NCBI RefSeq assembly: GCF_017876395.1
Contig: NZ_JAGINX010000001.1
Coordinates: forward strand, 2,418,001-2,482,000
From: Nesterenkonia lacusekhoensis
GTDB taxonomy: Bacteria; Actinomycetota; Actinomycetes; Actinomycetales; Micrococcaceae
Direction: 5' to 3'
Length of the DNA: 64,000 nucleotides
The translations under genes were made by a program, and so were the position numbers. The notes beneath the pieces are model-generated. The model was not told the DNA's origin, did no database searches, and saw nothing but the letters and a program-made list of their open reading frames with translations. Of the stretch, positions 8,030 to 17,414 are shown one piece after another (the first letter of the stretch is position 1; every line of letters starts with the position of its first letter).

Positions 8030-9028
8030 TCAGCTCTGCGGGGCGGTGCCGGCTGCGCGGTCCGCCTCCACCGCTGCGACCAGCTCGGTCGCCGTCGGGG
8101 GCTGTGCGCCGAAGCGCGAGGAGGTGATCGCCGCGGCACGGGCGGCTGTGCGCAGCACCGTTCTGACCTGGTCCAGGCTCAGGTCATGCAGGGCCTGGCG
8201 CTGGTCCGCCCCCAGCAGCACCATCTCACGCAGCGTGGAGAGTGTGGCGGCCATGAAGGAGTCTCCCGCACCCACTGTGTCAGCGACTTCGATGGGGAAG
8301 GCCGGCTGCTCGGCGAACCCGGAGCGGGCCAGGGCCATCGCCCCGGAGGCGCCGCGGGTGACGGTGATCAGCGCCGGACCCAGATCCAGCCACGCGCGCA
8401 TGGTCTCCTCATGGCTGCGCTCGGGGTAGAGCAGGTCGATGTCATCGGTGGAGGCCTGGACCACATCGGTCAGAGCCAGCATCTCCTCCACCTGGGAGCG
8501 GGCCTCCTCGCGGTTCGGGATGATGGAGGGCCGGTAGTTGGGGTCATAGGAGATCGTGGCGGTCTCCCGGGCGCGGTGGAGCACGCCTTTGACGGTCTCC
8601 GCGCCGGGCTGCATCATCGCACCGATCGAGCCGGTGTGGAGCAGCTCCAGCGCGTCAGCGGAGGTGCCGCGGTCGCGGAGCAGCTCGCAGTACTTCTCCT
8701 CGAGCTCCTCGGCGGAGGGCAGCGTCCAGTCGATGCTGAACTCATAGGTGGCCTGGCCGGTGGGGTCCAGCGTGGCCTCGGCGACGGAGGTGGGGGCGTC
8801 GTCGGCCTCCAGCAGCGGCGTGATGCCCTGGGACCGCAGGCTGCGAGCGATCATCCGTCCGTACTCGTCGTCCCCGCGACGACCGGCGAAGACCACCTCG
8901 TGGTCGAGGCGGGAGAGCCCCACCGCCACGTTGAACGGACTGCCGCCGACGTGCGCCTTGGGGGCAGACGTCTCCGAATGGACGACATCCACCAAGCATT
9001 CGCCGATGACTGCTAGGTATGAACTCAC
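8030..9028 (-). CDS. PfkB-family sugar kinase (fructokinase-like)
   Basis: A 332-residue ribokinase-family enzyme. The N-terminal substrate motif is GGSPFNVAVGLSRL and the C-terminal ATP/anion-hole signature is DTVGAGDSF with the catalytic Asp. Fructose is the most likely substrate given the mannitol dehydrogenase in the window, but PfkB specificity cannot be read from motifs alone. The start is GTG at 9028. It sits 20 nt downstream of the ThiF/MoeB gene, so it may be transcribed with the thiazole genes. Confidence 0.8.
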   Translation of the reverse strand: MSSYLAVIGECLVDVVHSETSAPKAHVGGSPFNVAVGLSRLDHEVVFAGRRGDDEYGRMIARSLRSQGITPLLEADDAPTSVAEATLDPTGQATYEFSIDWTLPSAEELEEKYCELLRDRGTSADALELLHTGSIGAMMQPGAETVKGVLHRARETATISYDPNYRPSIIPNREEARSQVEEMLALTDVVQASTDDIDLLYPERSHEETMRAWLDLGPALITVTRGASGAMALARSGFAEQPAFPIEVADTVGAGDSFMAATLSTLREMVLLGADQRQALHDLSLDQVRTVLRTAARAAAITSSRFGAQPPTATELVAAVEADRAAGTAPQS

Positions 9029-9048
9029 GCCTCTAAACTACCTCACAT

Positions 9049-10304
9049 TCAGCGGCTGACCGGGCCGAAGTGCTGGAACTCGGTGAAGCCGCCGACCGCG
9101 TTGCGCAGCGGCAGCTCCGGGCGGCGGCTGCGCAGCAGGTCCAGCCCCTGCCGCGAGCGCGCACCGATCTTGCAGTACAGCACCAGCGGGCGCTCCTCGG
9201 TGGCGTCCTCGGCGCCCGGGACCTCCACATCGGGGTCGGCCAGCTGATGCAGCGGGACGTTGACTGCGCCCTCGGCATGCCCCATGGCGTACTCCCAGGG
9301 TTCGCGGACGTCGACGACGACGGCGCGCCCCTCCCGGATCCGGCGGTTCAGCTCACCGGGGCTGATGTCGTGCTGGTCGTAGGGAACTCCCACGAAGGGG
9401 TCGATCTCTCCCGGGATCACCGGGATGTCAGGCTGGTCGGCCATCTCGTCCTCGCTCTGCTGCGTGTGTGCCGGCTCGGGGTCGAACCCGCCGAGCCCGG
9501 TCACATCGGCGCCGATCTCGGTCACCGGTTCACGCTCCGGATCCGGCTTCAGCGTGATCTCGCGGAAACTCGCCGCCAAGGCGTCGTAGGAGAGCACCCG
9601 GCCCAGCAAGGGCTTGCCGACGCCGGCCAGGAACTTGATGGTCTCGGTGGCCATGAGCGTGCCGATCACTCCGGGCAGCACTCCGAGGACACCGGCCTCG
9701 GCGCAGGTGGGGACCTCGCCGGCGTCGGGTGGCTCCGGATAGAGGTCCCTGTAGGTGGGGCCGCGGCCGCCGTCGGGCCAATGTTCGGCGCTCGGAGCGG
9801 ACCAGAACAGGCTGACCTGCCCGTCGAATCGCAGGATCGACCCGCTGACCAGGGGCTTCCCAGCGATCTCGCAGGCATCAGAGACCACGTAGCGGGTGGC
9901 GAAGTTATCGCTGCCGTCCACCACGATGTCGGCCGGCTCCACCAGCTGAAGGGCGTTCTGCGGGGTGATGGGCTCGCGGATCTCACGGATCCGGACCTCG
10001 GGGTGCAGCCCGCGCATGACCTCAGCCGCAGACTCGGTCTTGGGCCGACCGATGGATTCCTCCGAGTGGATGACCTGACGGTGGAGGTTGGAGCGGTCGA
10101 CCACGTCATGGTCGATCACGTCGATGCTGCCCACTCCGGCTGCGGCCAGGTAGGTCAGGATGGGCGAGCCGAGGCCTCCGGCACCGACCACCAGGACCCG
10201 GGCGTTCAGCAGGGCGGTCTGGGCCTGGGGGCCGAAGCCGACGAGCGAGAGGTGCCGCTGGAAGCGTTCCAGCTGACTCTGGGAGTACTGGGAGAGGTCG
10301 GTCA

Positions 10305-10305
<1 letters not shown>
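9049..10305 (-). CDS. ThiF/MoeB adenylyltransferase with C-terminal rhodanese domain
   Basis: A 418-residue protein. Residues 10-260 are the E1-like fold: GAGGLGSP nucleotide loop, DNFATRY, and the YPEPPDAGEVPTCAEAGVLG loop. Residues 315-415 are a rhodanese domain with the active-site loop YCKIGARS. It would adenylate the ThiS C-terminus (and possibly MoaD) and pass sulfur to it. It overlaps thiG by one base and follows thiS-thiG, so ThiS is the expected partner. The CxxC zinc pairs of some MoeB proteins are not evident. Confidence 0.88.
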
Positions 10306-11132
<827 letters not shown>

Positions 11133-11372
11133 TCAGCCTCCCTGGACTGCTGTGACGATCTCCAGCTCCTCGCCGCCGCTCAGCTGCGTGGCGGCCCAGC
11201 GGCTGCGGGGGACCACGGCAGAGCCGACTGCGACGGCGACGCCGAGCCGACCGCCGTCGGCGGGGGTGCCGTCGGCGTTGAGCTCGCGCCCGGTCACCTG
11301 AGCGACGGCGTCGACGAGCGTGGCGTCTTCGGGCAGCTTCACGTCTTCTTCATTGATGCTGACAGTGAGCAT
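11133..11372 (-). CDS. thiS: Sulfur carrier protein ThiS
   Basis: A 79-residue ubiquitin-like carrier ending in AVQGG, the terminal Gly-Gly that is adenylated and thiocarboxylated. It starts MLTVSINEED; the ATG at 11372 follows GGAGAAG. It is slightly longer than usual (about 66 residues) because of an internal loop (NADGTPADGG). The larger frame extending to 11888 overlaps thiO and is not the gene. Confidence 0.9.
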   Translation of the reverse strand: MLTVSINEEDVKLPEDATLVDAVAQVTGRELNADGTPADGGRLGVAVAVGSAVVPRSRWAATQLSGGEELEIVTAVQGG

Positions 11373-11400
11373 TCTTCTCCGCTCGGGTCTCAAAGGGGCT

Positions 11401-12696
11401 TCAGGGGGAACGTCTGCTGAGATGAGAATGTTCCACGCGGTCCAGCGCCATCGACTCCAGCATGGCGGCGTCCCGCTCCCCCAGTTTCTCACTGTTGAGC
11501 AGAGCAGCCGAGAGCCTGGCCGCCAGCGGGGCCAGCAGGATGCCGTGGCGCGAGAATCCGGTGGAGACCACGACGCCGGAGTGCCCCGCCAGTGCGCCCA
11601 GATACGGCCGGTCGTCAGGGGTCCCGGGGCGCGCACGGGTGGTGATCTCAACCAGCTCCATGTCCTTGAGCCCCGGCAGTACGGCCACCGCGTCATCCAG
11701 CAGCTCCTGGACCGAACCGGCATGCGTCCCGGCCAGCCCGTCCTCGCGGGAGGAGGCCCCGACCACCACGCCGCCGTCGCCGTCGGTGCTCTCCGGTCCG
11801 CGGGGGACCAGATAGACCGAGCGGCCGCGGACCTTCGCACGGACGGTGGTCTGGACAGTGCCCGGTTCTCCGCGCAGACGCAGGACATCGCCGTAGACCG
11901 GCCGCAGCCGCAGCGGGGCAGCCTCGGGCAGGCCGGCGATCTCCGGATAGCCCAGGCCCGGGGCGATCAGCACCTTCTCCGCGGTGACGGTCTGCCCGTC
12001 CTCGAGAGTGACCGTGTAGGCGGAGGCCGGGGTGCCCACACCGGAGGCGGAGGTGTCCGCGTCAGCGCTCTCGGGCGCTGCGTCCACCCGCACGGCGCGG
12101 GCCTGCACCCAGGTGACCGGCGGGCCGACGTCGGGAAAGTCTGCGGCGAGCGCCGAGCCGCGCCCTGAGGTGCCCAGGTCAGCGTTGAGCGCGGCCATGG
12201 TGCAGCGCAGCAGCTGCCGAGGATCCACCTGGTGGTCCGACGGCACATCCCAGGCTTTGGCCAGGCCGGGTGCCAGGGAGGGCTCGCGGCTGCGCAGCTC
12301 GCGGGAGCTCAGCGGGGCCACCTCCATGCCGTGGGCCTGCTGGACGTCGACCAGGTCGGCGACGGCGTCGCGGTCGGAACGGTCCGCGGCCAGCAGGATG
12401 GTGCCGTTCTCCCGGTAGCCGGTGGGGGTCTCCACGGCCCGCGCCAGCGTAGCCAGGAAACCCGGATACTCAGCCCGGGAGGCGGCCATCAGCGGCCACA
12501 GCTCGTCCTGGCCGTACTGGACCTCGCTGACGGGGGCGAGCATGCCGGCCGCCGCATAGGAGGCGTCCCGGCCGGCGTCGGGCGCGATGACGGTGACCGC
12601 GTGCCCAGCAAGCCGCAGCTGCCAGGCCGAGAGCAGCCCGACGACGCCGGCGCCGATCACCGCAGTGTGGGGACGGTGGTCCGTTGAGGCCGTCAT
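11401..12696 (-). CDS. thiO: Glycine oxidase ThiO
   Basis: A 431-residue FAD-dependent oxidase that makes the dehydroglycine needed by ThiG. The N-terminal dinucleotide fold is VIGAGVVGLLSAW, followed by ASYAAAGMLAP, and the C-terminal FAD segment is GFSRHGILLAP, all typical of ThiO. The start overlaps the stop of the macrolide-kinase-like gene by 4 nt. Use of ThiO rather than ThiH indicates an aerobic thiazole pathway. Confidence 0.93.
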   Translation of the reverse strand: MTASTDHRPHTAVIGAGVVGLLSAWQLRLAGHAVTVIAPDAGRDASYAAAGMLAPVSEVQYGQDELWPLMAASRAEYPGFLATLARAVETPTGYRENGTILLAADRSDRDAVADLVDVQQAHGMEVAPLSSRELRSREPSLAPGLAKAWDVPSDHQVDPRQLLRCTMAALNADLGTSGRGSALAADFPDVGPPVTWVQARAVRVDAAPESADADTSASGVGTPASAYTVTLEDGQTVTAEKVLIAPGLGYPEIAGLPEAAPLRLRPVYGDVLRLRGEPGTVQTTVRAKVRGRSVYLVPRGPESTDGDGGVVVGASSREDGLAGTHAGSVQELLDDAVAVLPGLKDMELVEITTRARPGTPDDRPYLGALAGHSGVVVSTGFSRHGILLAPLAARLSAALLNSEKLGERDAAMLESMALDRVEHSHLSRRSP

Positions 12697-13640
12697 GCCG
12701 GATCACCCCCGTCGGGGTCGGCGGCCAGCTGGGCCGCGGCGGCCTCGTGGTGGGCCTGCTCGCCGGTCTCCAGCGCATAGAGGCCGTAGCCCACCGCGCC
12801 GGCGGACCAGAGCAGCCGGCAGTGCTCCAGCAGGTGCTCGGTCGGCTGACCGCCGGAGTCGGCATAGGCCTCCACCGCCGCGGCGAAGACCTCCTCGCCG
12901 CCGAGGGCATAGGAGAAGACGAGGTCGCGGGCGGGGTCGTCCACCCGAGCAGTGGTCCAATCGATGACTCCGGTGATGGCGCCGGACTCATCCACCAGCA
13001 CGTGACCCGGGTAGATCTCTCCGTGGGTCATCACCGTGCGCTGGGGCCAGTAGGCGTCCTCGGACAGCCAGTGCCGCCACTGGTCGGTGCGCTTGGGGTT
13101 GACCTGAAAATGGGTGGTGACCTTCTCGATGTCCTCACGCCACTGCTGACGGACCTGCTGGGGCGTGCGGACCTCGACGCCGGCGGTCCGGGCCCGCTCG
13201 GCGTCGATGCTGTGCAGCTGCGCGAGCAGCGCGCCGAAGCGCCGCGCGTAGTCGGCGGAGGTGGGGTCCACGGTCCAGTGCGGCTCACCGTCCTGCAGCG
13301 TCATTCCGGCGATCCCGGGCACGGCGGGGTAGGCGATGAGCTCTCCGCTGCGGATGCGCCAATCCGGCACGGCAACCTGCAGATGGGCGCCGACCAGGTT
13401 CAGGACGGCGGCTTCTGCGGCCATCGTCTCCACCACGGAGGCCCGGCGAGGGACCCGCAGCACCCAACGCTGGCCGGCGCCGTCTGCGGCAAGGGCGACC
13501 TGATAGTCCAGCCCGAAGTCCACGAACTCCACTGACTCCTCAGTGAGGTTCAGCCCGTGACGCGTAGCCAGGGCGAGCAGGTCAGCGGGGGTCTCGGGGA
13601 CTGGGTTCACGGCGGGGGCGTCTTCGGCGGCAGGGTCCAC
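12693..13640 (-). CDS. Aminoglycoside/macrolide phosphotransferase-fold protein (Mph-like)
   Basis: About 315 residues. The pattern (HGLNLTEES, WVLRVPRR, LIAYPAVPG, then HGEIYPGHVLVDE and GVIDWTTARVDDPARDL) follows macrolide 2'-phosphotransferases of the Mph family; HGEIYPGH is the catalytic-loop equivalent (HGDLxPGH in Mph) with Glu in place of the usual Asp at the third position, and IDWTTA is the metal-binding segment. The GTG at 13640 has a TATCCT -10 box 6 nt upstream (leaderless); GTG 13610 is an alternative. Whether it phosphorylates macrolides, or anything, is unknown. Its 4-nt overlap with thiO is a context without a clear reason. Confidence 0.75.
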   Translation of the reverse strand: MDPAAEDAPAVNPVPETPADLLALATRHGLNLTEESVEFVDFGLDYQVALAADGAGQRWVLRVPRRASVVETMAAEAAVLNLVGAHLQVAVPDWRIRSGELIAYPAVPGIAGMTLQDGEPHWTVDPTSADYARRFGALLAQLHSIDAERARTAGVEVRTPQQVRQQWREDIEKVTTHFQVNPKRTDQWRHWLSEDAYWPQRTVMTHGEIYPGHVLVDESGAITGVIDWTTARVDDPARDLVFSYALGGEEVFAAAVEAYADSGGQPTEHLLEHCRLLWSAGAVGYGLYALETGEQAHHEAAAAQLAADPDGGDPA

Positions 13641-13646
13641 CCCTGC

Positions 13647-13652
13647 AGGATA
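13647..13652 (-). promoter_or_regulatory. -10 box for the Mph-like gene/thi run
   Basis: Minus-strand TATCCT, 6 nt from the GTG at 13640, with no ribosome-binding site. It would drive a leaderless message that continues into thiO-thiS-thiG. Confidence 0.35.
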
Positions 13653-13767
13653 CCCATGCAGAGGGAGGAGCTTCTGGGAGCGTCTCTGTGAAGGCAGCCC
13701 GATGGTGCGCGCTTCCTGCGCGAGGTGCCGCTCCGGGCAGTGAGCCAGGTAGTGGGCCGGGGACAAC

Positions 13768-13802
13768 GAAGGCCGGACACCTGATCGAGGTGCCCGGCCT
13801 TC
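13768..13802 (-). terminator. Terminator of tRNA-Gly
   Basis: GAAGGCCGG and CACCT pair with AGGTG and CCGGCCTTC around a 5-nt loop, with one A-C mismatch. It lies 9 nt beyond the tRNA-Gly 3' end on the minus strand. Confidence 0.65.
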
Positions 13803-13811
13803 ATGCTGCGG

Positions 13812-13882
13812 AGCGGGCGACGGGAATCGAACCCGCGTCGTCTGCTTGGGAAGCAGAAGCTTTACCATTAAGCTACGCCCGC
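13812..13882 (-). tRNA. tRNA-Gly (anticodon CCC)
   Basis: A 71-nt cloverleaf on the minus strand. The acceptor stem pairs GCGGGCG with CGCCCGC, the discriminator is U73, the D arm is AGCTTAATGGTAAAGCT, and the anticodon arm TCTGC-TTCCCAA-GCAGA gives CCC. The T arm contains GGTTCGATTCC. No CCA is encoded. Confidence 0.95.
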
Positions 13883-13983
13883 TTGGCCGCCGTCCGTGTG
13901 CGAGTGATCCCGCCTCAGGACGACGTGTTGACCATCCTAGCCTTTCAGCAGATCGGCTGGACGTCCACCCTTCAACCTGGAAT

Positions 13984-14640
13984 TCAACCCTGAGTCTGGC
14001 GCTGGCTCTGCTCGGCCTGGGCCGCCTGACCCTGAGCCTGCTGATCCCGGTGCGCCTCACGATAAGCCAGTGCCGCCGCACCCGCGGCCATGACCAGCCG
14101 CGGCGCAGGGACACGCATACGCCGCAGCGCACGCTCAGCCGCATCATCAGCCCACCAGGCGAAGCGCCATGTCCCGTAGGTGAATCCACCGGCCACCAGC
14201 GCCGCCGACGAGCGGGTGACCCAGCTGACCTGCGGGCGGCCCGCTTCTTCGCGTGCCCCTGACTCGCGTGCCTCTGACTCGCGTGCCTCTGACTCACGTG
14301 CCTCTGCGGAGGAGTCCGACGACGCCGATTCCTCCGGATCAGTGTCTCCGCACTTGCTGCCCAGCGCCTTGAGCAGCCCGGACATCGCTCCCGGGGTCAG
14401 CGCCACAGCCGCGACCAATCCGGTGCTGCCCCAGGTCATCCCCTGCTTGAGCCATCCGGGGTACCTCCGGGCGGGAAGGAGGCTGAGGGCACCGACCACA
14501 GCCGCCTGGGAGACGGGGCCCCACCACCGGGGGTTCTCAGCGGCCTCACGCGCGGCCCGCCGACCGGCCCTCGTCTCGGCACTGGAGGGGGCGGCGTCGG
14601 GAACTTCAGGGCGGCCAGGCTCATCGCTGAAGGAACTCAT
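13984..14640 (-). CDS. Hypothetical membrane-associated protein
   Basis: A 218-residue protein without a recognised family. It has hydrophobic stretches at about residues 46-58 and 72-92, a linker of tandem EARES repeats (about 113-127) encoded by 15-bp repeats, a further hydrophobic stretch near residues 145-160, and a Q/A-rich C-terminus. The segments around residues 38-90 and 140-195 look like two related halves (WGPVSQAAVVGAL.. and ..SAALVAGGFTYGTWR). Possibly a small holin-like or channel-like protein, but no function can be assigned. Confidence 0.6.
   Translation of the reverse strand: MSSFSDEPGRPEVPDAAPSSAETRAGRRAAREAAENPRWWGPVSQAAVVGALSLLPARRYPGWLKQGMTWGSTGLVAAVALTPGAMSGLLKALGSKCGDTDPEESASSDSSAEARESEARESEARESGAREEAGRPQVSWVTRSSAALVAGGFTYGTWRFAWWADDAAERALRRMRVPAPRLVMAAGAAALAYREAHRDQQAQGQAAQAEQSQRQTQG
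14251..14310. repeat. 15-bp tandem repeat, four units, inside the hypothetical gene
   Basis: Units of GCGTGCCTCTGACTC at 14251, 14266 and 14281, plus a degenerate unit at 14296. They encode the EARES repeats on the minus strand and are a likely site of length variation. Confidence 0.9.
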
Positions 14641-14680
14641 GCCCCCACCTTAGGCACGCAGCCCTGCCCCAGACACCTGC

Positions 14681-14764
14681 CACCCTCGTTTTACCAAGCA
14701 CTTCTCGGATTACCCTCCCGTATACGGGCAGGTAATCCGGATTCCGCTTGGTAAAACGAGGGTG
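14681..14764. repeat. 84-bp palindromic element, copy 1
   Basis: Outer arms CACCCTCGTTTTACCAAGC (14681-14699) and their exact complement (14746-14764) flank inner arms CGGATTACC/GGTAATCCG and a central palindrome CCCGTATACGGG. A second 84-bp element with the same ends is at 32671-32754. It sits in the divergent promoter region between the hypothetical gene and the nitroreductase gene. It looks like a REP or MITE-type dispersed repeat. Confidence 0.8.
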
Positions 14765-14849
14765 TGGGGTGCGTCACCCGCCGGAAGATCCGAGGGGCCG
14801 TCGGCGTTCGCCATGGTCAGATGCCGTCTATCGAAGGAGTCTGCCGCCC

Positions 14850-15467
14850 ATGAGCGTCACCACCGTCCCCGCCCTCGACAACAAGTCTCTGGACGCCCTG
14901 TTCTCCGGGCGCCACACCACCAACTTCTTCGCCGAGGCCCCGGTGGACCCGGCGCTGGTGCGTGAGTCCTACGAGGACGCCCGCTGGGCACCGACCTCCA
15001 TGAACATCCAGCCGCTGCGCATCACCGTGCTGCAGAAGGGCTCAGTCCGCGACTCCGTCGTCGAACACATGATGAAGGGCAACCAGGCCAAGACTGCCGC
15101 CGCTCCGCTGACCGTGGTGGCCGCCCTGGACCCGAACTGGCATGAGCACATGAACACCCTGTTCCCGGCGGTCCCGGGCCTGCGGGAGAACTTCGCCGAC
15201 CAGCCGGAGAACCGCCTCGCGATGGGCCGGGACAATGCGTTCCTGCAGCTGGGCTACCTGCTGCTCTCCCTGCGCGCCCACGGACTGGAGGTCGGACCGA
15301 TGACCGGGCTGGACGCAGAAGGCATCGACTCGGTGATCCACACAGAGACCGGATGGAAGACCCTTGCCGTGGTGAACGTGGGGCACGGCGCGGACAGCTC
15401 CGTGGACAATGCCCAGCACCCGCGCGGGGCACGGTTCGAGTTCGAGCAGGTCAGCCAGACCCTCTGA
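14850..15467 (+). CDS. Nitroreductase family protein (malonic semialdehyde reductase RutE-like)
   Basis: A 205-residue FMN-dependent oxidoreductase. Segments ARWAPTSMNIQPLRITV and NAFLQLGYLLLSLRAHGLEVGPMTGL are characteristic of the RutE/HadB branch. The ATG at 14850 has GAAGGAG 10 nt upstream; the frame continues upstream but without a start signal. No other pyrimidine-utilisation (rut) gene is nearby, so the substrate is open. Confidence 0.85.
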   Translation: MSVTTVPALDNKSLDALFSGRHTTNFFAEAPVDPALVRESYEDARWAPTSMNIQPLRITVLQKGSVRDSVVEHMMKGNQAKTAAAPLTVVAALDPNWHEHMNTLFPAVPGLRENFADQPENRLAMGRDNAFLQLGYLLLSLRAHGLEVGPMTGLDAEGIDSVIHTETGWKTLAVVNVGHGADSSVDNAQHPRGARFEFEQVSQTL

Positions 15468-15482
15468 GCTTCTGAGCCCCCA

Positions 15483-15510
15483 GGTTCTGAGCCCTCGGAA
15501 CCCCAGAACC
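15483..15510. terminator. Weak hairpin between convergent genes
   Basis: GGTTCTG and CAGAACC pair across a 14-nt loop in the 57-nt gap between the nitroreductase and thiE stops. No T-run follows, so this is only a possible bidirectional terminator. Confidence 0.3.
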
Positions 15511-15524
15511 CTGACGCGCAGCGC

Positions 15525-16247
15525 TCAGGCGGGGAGCTGCTCCCGCAGCGCCGCTGCGGCGGTGCGGGCATCCTCCGCCTGAGTGACGGCGCGCACGACG
15601 ACGACCCGGTCGGCCCCGGCTGCGGTCACCTCGCCGATGGTCTGGGCATCGATGCCGCCGATGGCGAAGAAGGGTTTGGAGGACTCCAGCTCTGCGGCCT
15701 GCTGGGGCAGTGCCAGCCCGACGGCGGCACGCCCAGGTTTGGTCGGGGTCTCCCACACCGGGCCTGTGCAGAAGTAGTCCAGCCCGATGTCCCCGTCGGC
15801 CTCCCGGACCTGGTCGAGAGTGCGGCAGGAGCGTCCGATGACCACATCGTCACCCAGGATGAACCGAGCCTGCTCCGTAGAGAGATCATCCTGACCCACG
15901 TGGAAGACATCCACGTCGGCCAGCAGCGCCAGATCGGCGCGGTCGTTGGCCGCCGAGAGACCACCCTGCTCGTCTGCCACCTGCTTGAGCAGGGAGAGCG
16001 CGGCGAGCTCGGTCTGGGCGGATACCTGCTTGTCACGGATCTGGATGATGTCGACTCTCCCGGCATAGGCCTCGGAGAGGAAGATCCGCAGGGCCTCGAA
16101 GTCCAGCTCCTCCACAGGCCCGGCCTCAGGGCGGGAGATGAACCGCTGCACATCGGTGCAGACGTAGAGCCGGGAGGCGAGCAGCCGCTCGCGGCGGAGC
16201 TCTCCGAGGTGGCTGGGATCCGGGGTGCTGGCCGTCGTATCCGTCAT
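15525..16247 (-). CDS. thiE: Thiamine phosphate synthase ThiE
   Basis: A 240-residue TIM barrel that joins HMP-PP and thiazole phosphate. Motifs: DIIQIRDKQ (pyrophosphate-binding), ANDRADLAL, FHVGQDDLS, IGRSCRTLDQV, DYFCTGPVWETPTKPGR and FFAIGGID. It is longer than usual at the N-terminus, with an inserted segment ISRPEAGPVEELDFEALRIF. It is about 3.6 kb from the thiO-S-G genes and transcribed alone. No TPP riboswitch is seen upstream. Confidence 0.92.
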   Translation of the reverse strand: MTDTTASTPDPSHLGELRRERLLASRLYVCTDVQRFISRPEAGPVEELDFEALRIFLSEAYAGRVDIIQIRDKQVSAQTELAALSLLKQVADEQGGLSAANDRADLALLADVDVFHVGQDDLSTEQARFILGDDVVIGRSCRTLDQVREADGDIGLDYFCTGPVWETPTKPGRAAVGLALPQQAAELESSKPFFAIGGIDAQTIGEVTAAGADRVVVVRAVTQAEDARTAAAALREQLPA

Positions 16248-16351
16248 GCCTCCAGCCTACTCCCGGGACGCCAACCCGCCAGGGGTCCAATCTATGGGAT
16301 GCGGAGGGCCGGCCGTTGACGGCGCCGCCTCCGGGTCCGACGATGTGAACC

Positions 16352-16609
16352 GTGTCCGACTCGTCACCTGCACCTGGATCGGCGCCCACGGCCGCGCCTG
16401 CGGATCAGAGCCCGCGCAGCGCCAAGCTCGCCGTCACCGTCTTCCCTCTGCTGATCATCGGCGGCGCCCTGCTGGCCCTGCTCATGCCGGGGACCTTCGC
16501 CCCGCTGAACGCCGGGGTGACCTACGCGCTGATGATCATCATGTTCGGCATGGGCCTGACCCTGACCCTGCCGGACTTCGCTCTGGTCCTGAAGCGTCCG
16601 ACGAGGTGA
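16352..16609 (+). pseudogene. N-terminal remnant of a BASS-family (bile acid:sodium symporter) transporter
   Basis: The 85-residue frame ends after YALMIIMFGMGLTLTLPDFALVLKRP, which is the well-conserved start of BASS-family symporters, normally about 300 residues. After KRP the similarity stops and the sequence becomes the 3' end of a different gene, so about three quarters of the transporter is deleted. Confidence 0.75.
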
Positions 16610-16743
16610 GCATCGGCGTCGCGGTGCCGTGGGGCAGGCTGGCTCTGATCTGGTGTGCGGCCGCAGGCGCTGCGCTGCTGGCGGCCTGGCTGCCGGCGCG
16701 CAGCTTCGCCCGGACTCCGCCCGCTCAGGGTCTGGCAGGCTGA
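16606..16743 (+). pseudogene. C-terminal remnant of an FtsX/MacB-type ABC transporter permease
   Basis: In a different frame from the BASS remnant, the sequence encodes VSIGVAVPWGRLALIWCAAA..LLAAWLPARSFARTPP, the final membrane helix and PAR-x-A-R tail of FtsX-type permeases. It abuts the BASS remnant with no gap, which is a deletion junction. Confidence 0.65.
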
Positions 16744-16790
16744 GCCGATCCATCCAAGCTGAGCCGAACCGGCGGGAAGGCCGCACGCAG

Positions 16791-16831
16791 ACGTGTGCCC
16801 GCTCCGGAGAGCATCCGGAGCGGGCACACGT
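16791..16831. terminator. Strong bidirectional terminator
   Basis: A perfect 18-bp stem (ACGTGTGCCCGCTCCGGA and its complement at 16814-16831) with a 5-nt loop, between the transporter remnant (plus) and the PfpI gene (minus). Confidence 0.8.
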
Positions 16832-16865
16832 GTCATCTGAGGGTATCGGCGGCTGTCCCCGCTGA

Positions 16866-17414
16866 TCAGGCCTGGGCGACCACCTGGAGGAAGGAGCGGT
16901 TGAAGTCCTCCAGGTCATCCGGGGTGCGAGAGGTGATCAGGCCGTTGCTGACCACGGCGGACTCGTCCACCCACTCGGCGCCTGCGTTGACCAGGTCGGT
17001 CTTCAGGGACGGGTAGCTGGTGACCCGCTGGCCCTCGACGCCGCCGACTTCGGTGAGGATCCAGGGGCCGTGGCAGATCGCGGCGATGGGCTTGCCGGCG
17101 TCCACGAAGCCCTTCACGAACTCGCGGGCCTTCTCATCCACGCGCAGTGTGTCGGCATTGATAGTGCCGCCGGGGAGCACCAGAGCATCGAAGTCCTCGG
17201 AGCTCACGCTGCCCAGCTGGTGGTCGACGTCGAAGTGGTCGGCGTGGTCCCAATCTCCGGTCATCGCCTGCAGCGAGGACTCGTTGGGCGAGACCACCTT
17301 CGCGGCGCCGCCGGCGTCCTGGATGGCGGCCAGCGGCTCGGTCAGCTCAGGCTGCTCCACGCCGTCGGTCACCAAGAGTGCGATGGTCTTTCCTGCGATG
17401 GTCTGATCAGCCAT
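16866..17414 (-). CDS. DJ-1/PfpI family protein (general stress protein 18-like)
   Basis: A 182-residue protein. The nucleophile-elbow motif AICHGPW carries the conserved Cys, with LVTDGVEQPELTEP near the N-terminus supplying the conserved acidic residue, as in the YhbO/PfpI group linked to glyoxal and stress protection. The ATG at 17414 follows AAGGAG. It is divergent from the RDD protein gene, with a 117-nt shared promoter region. Confidence 0.88.
   Translation of the reverse strand: MADQTIAGKTIALLVTDGVEQPELTEPLAAIQDAGGAAKVVSPNESSLQAMTGDWDHADHFDVDHQLGSVSSEDFDALVLPGGTINADTLRVDEKAREFVKGFVDAGKPIAAICHGPWILTEVGGVEGQRVTSYPSLKTDLVNAGAEWVDESAVVSNGLITSRTPDDLEDFNRSFLQVVAQA

Noticed and set aside
16248-16351. 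TPP riboswitch ahead of thiE
   Set aside because: No CTGAGA or ACCTGATC-type core was found on either strand in this gap, nor upstream of thiO.
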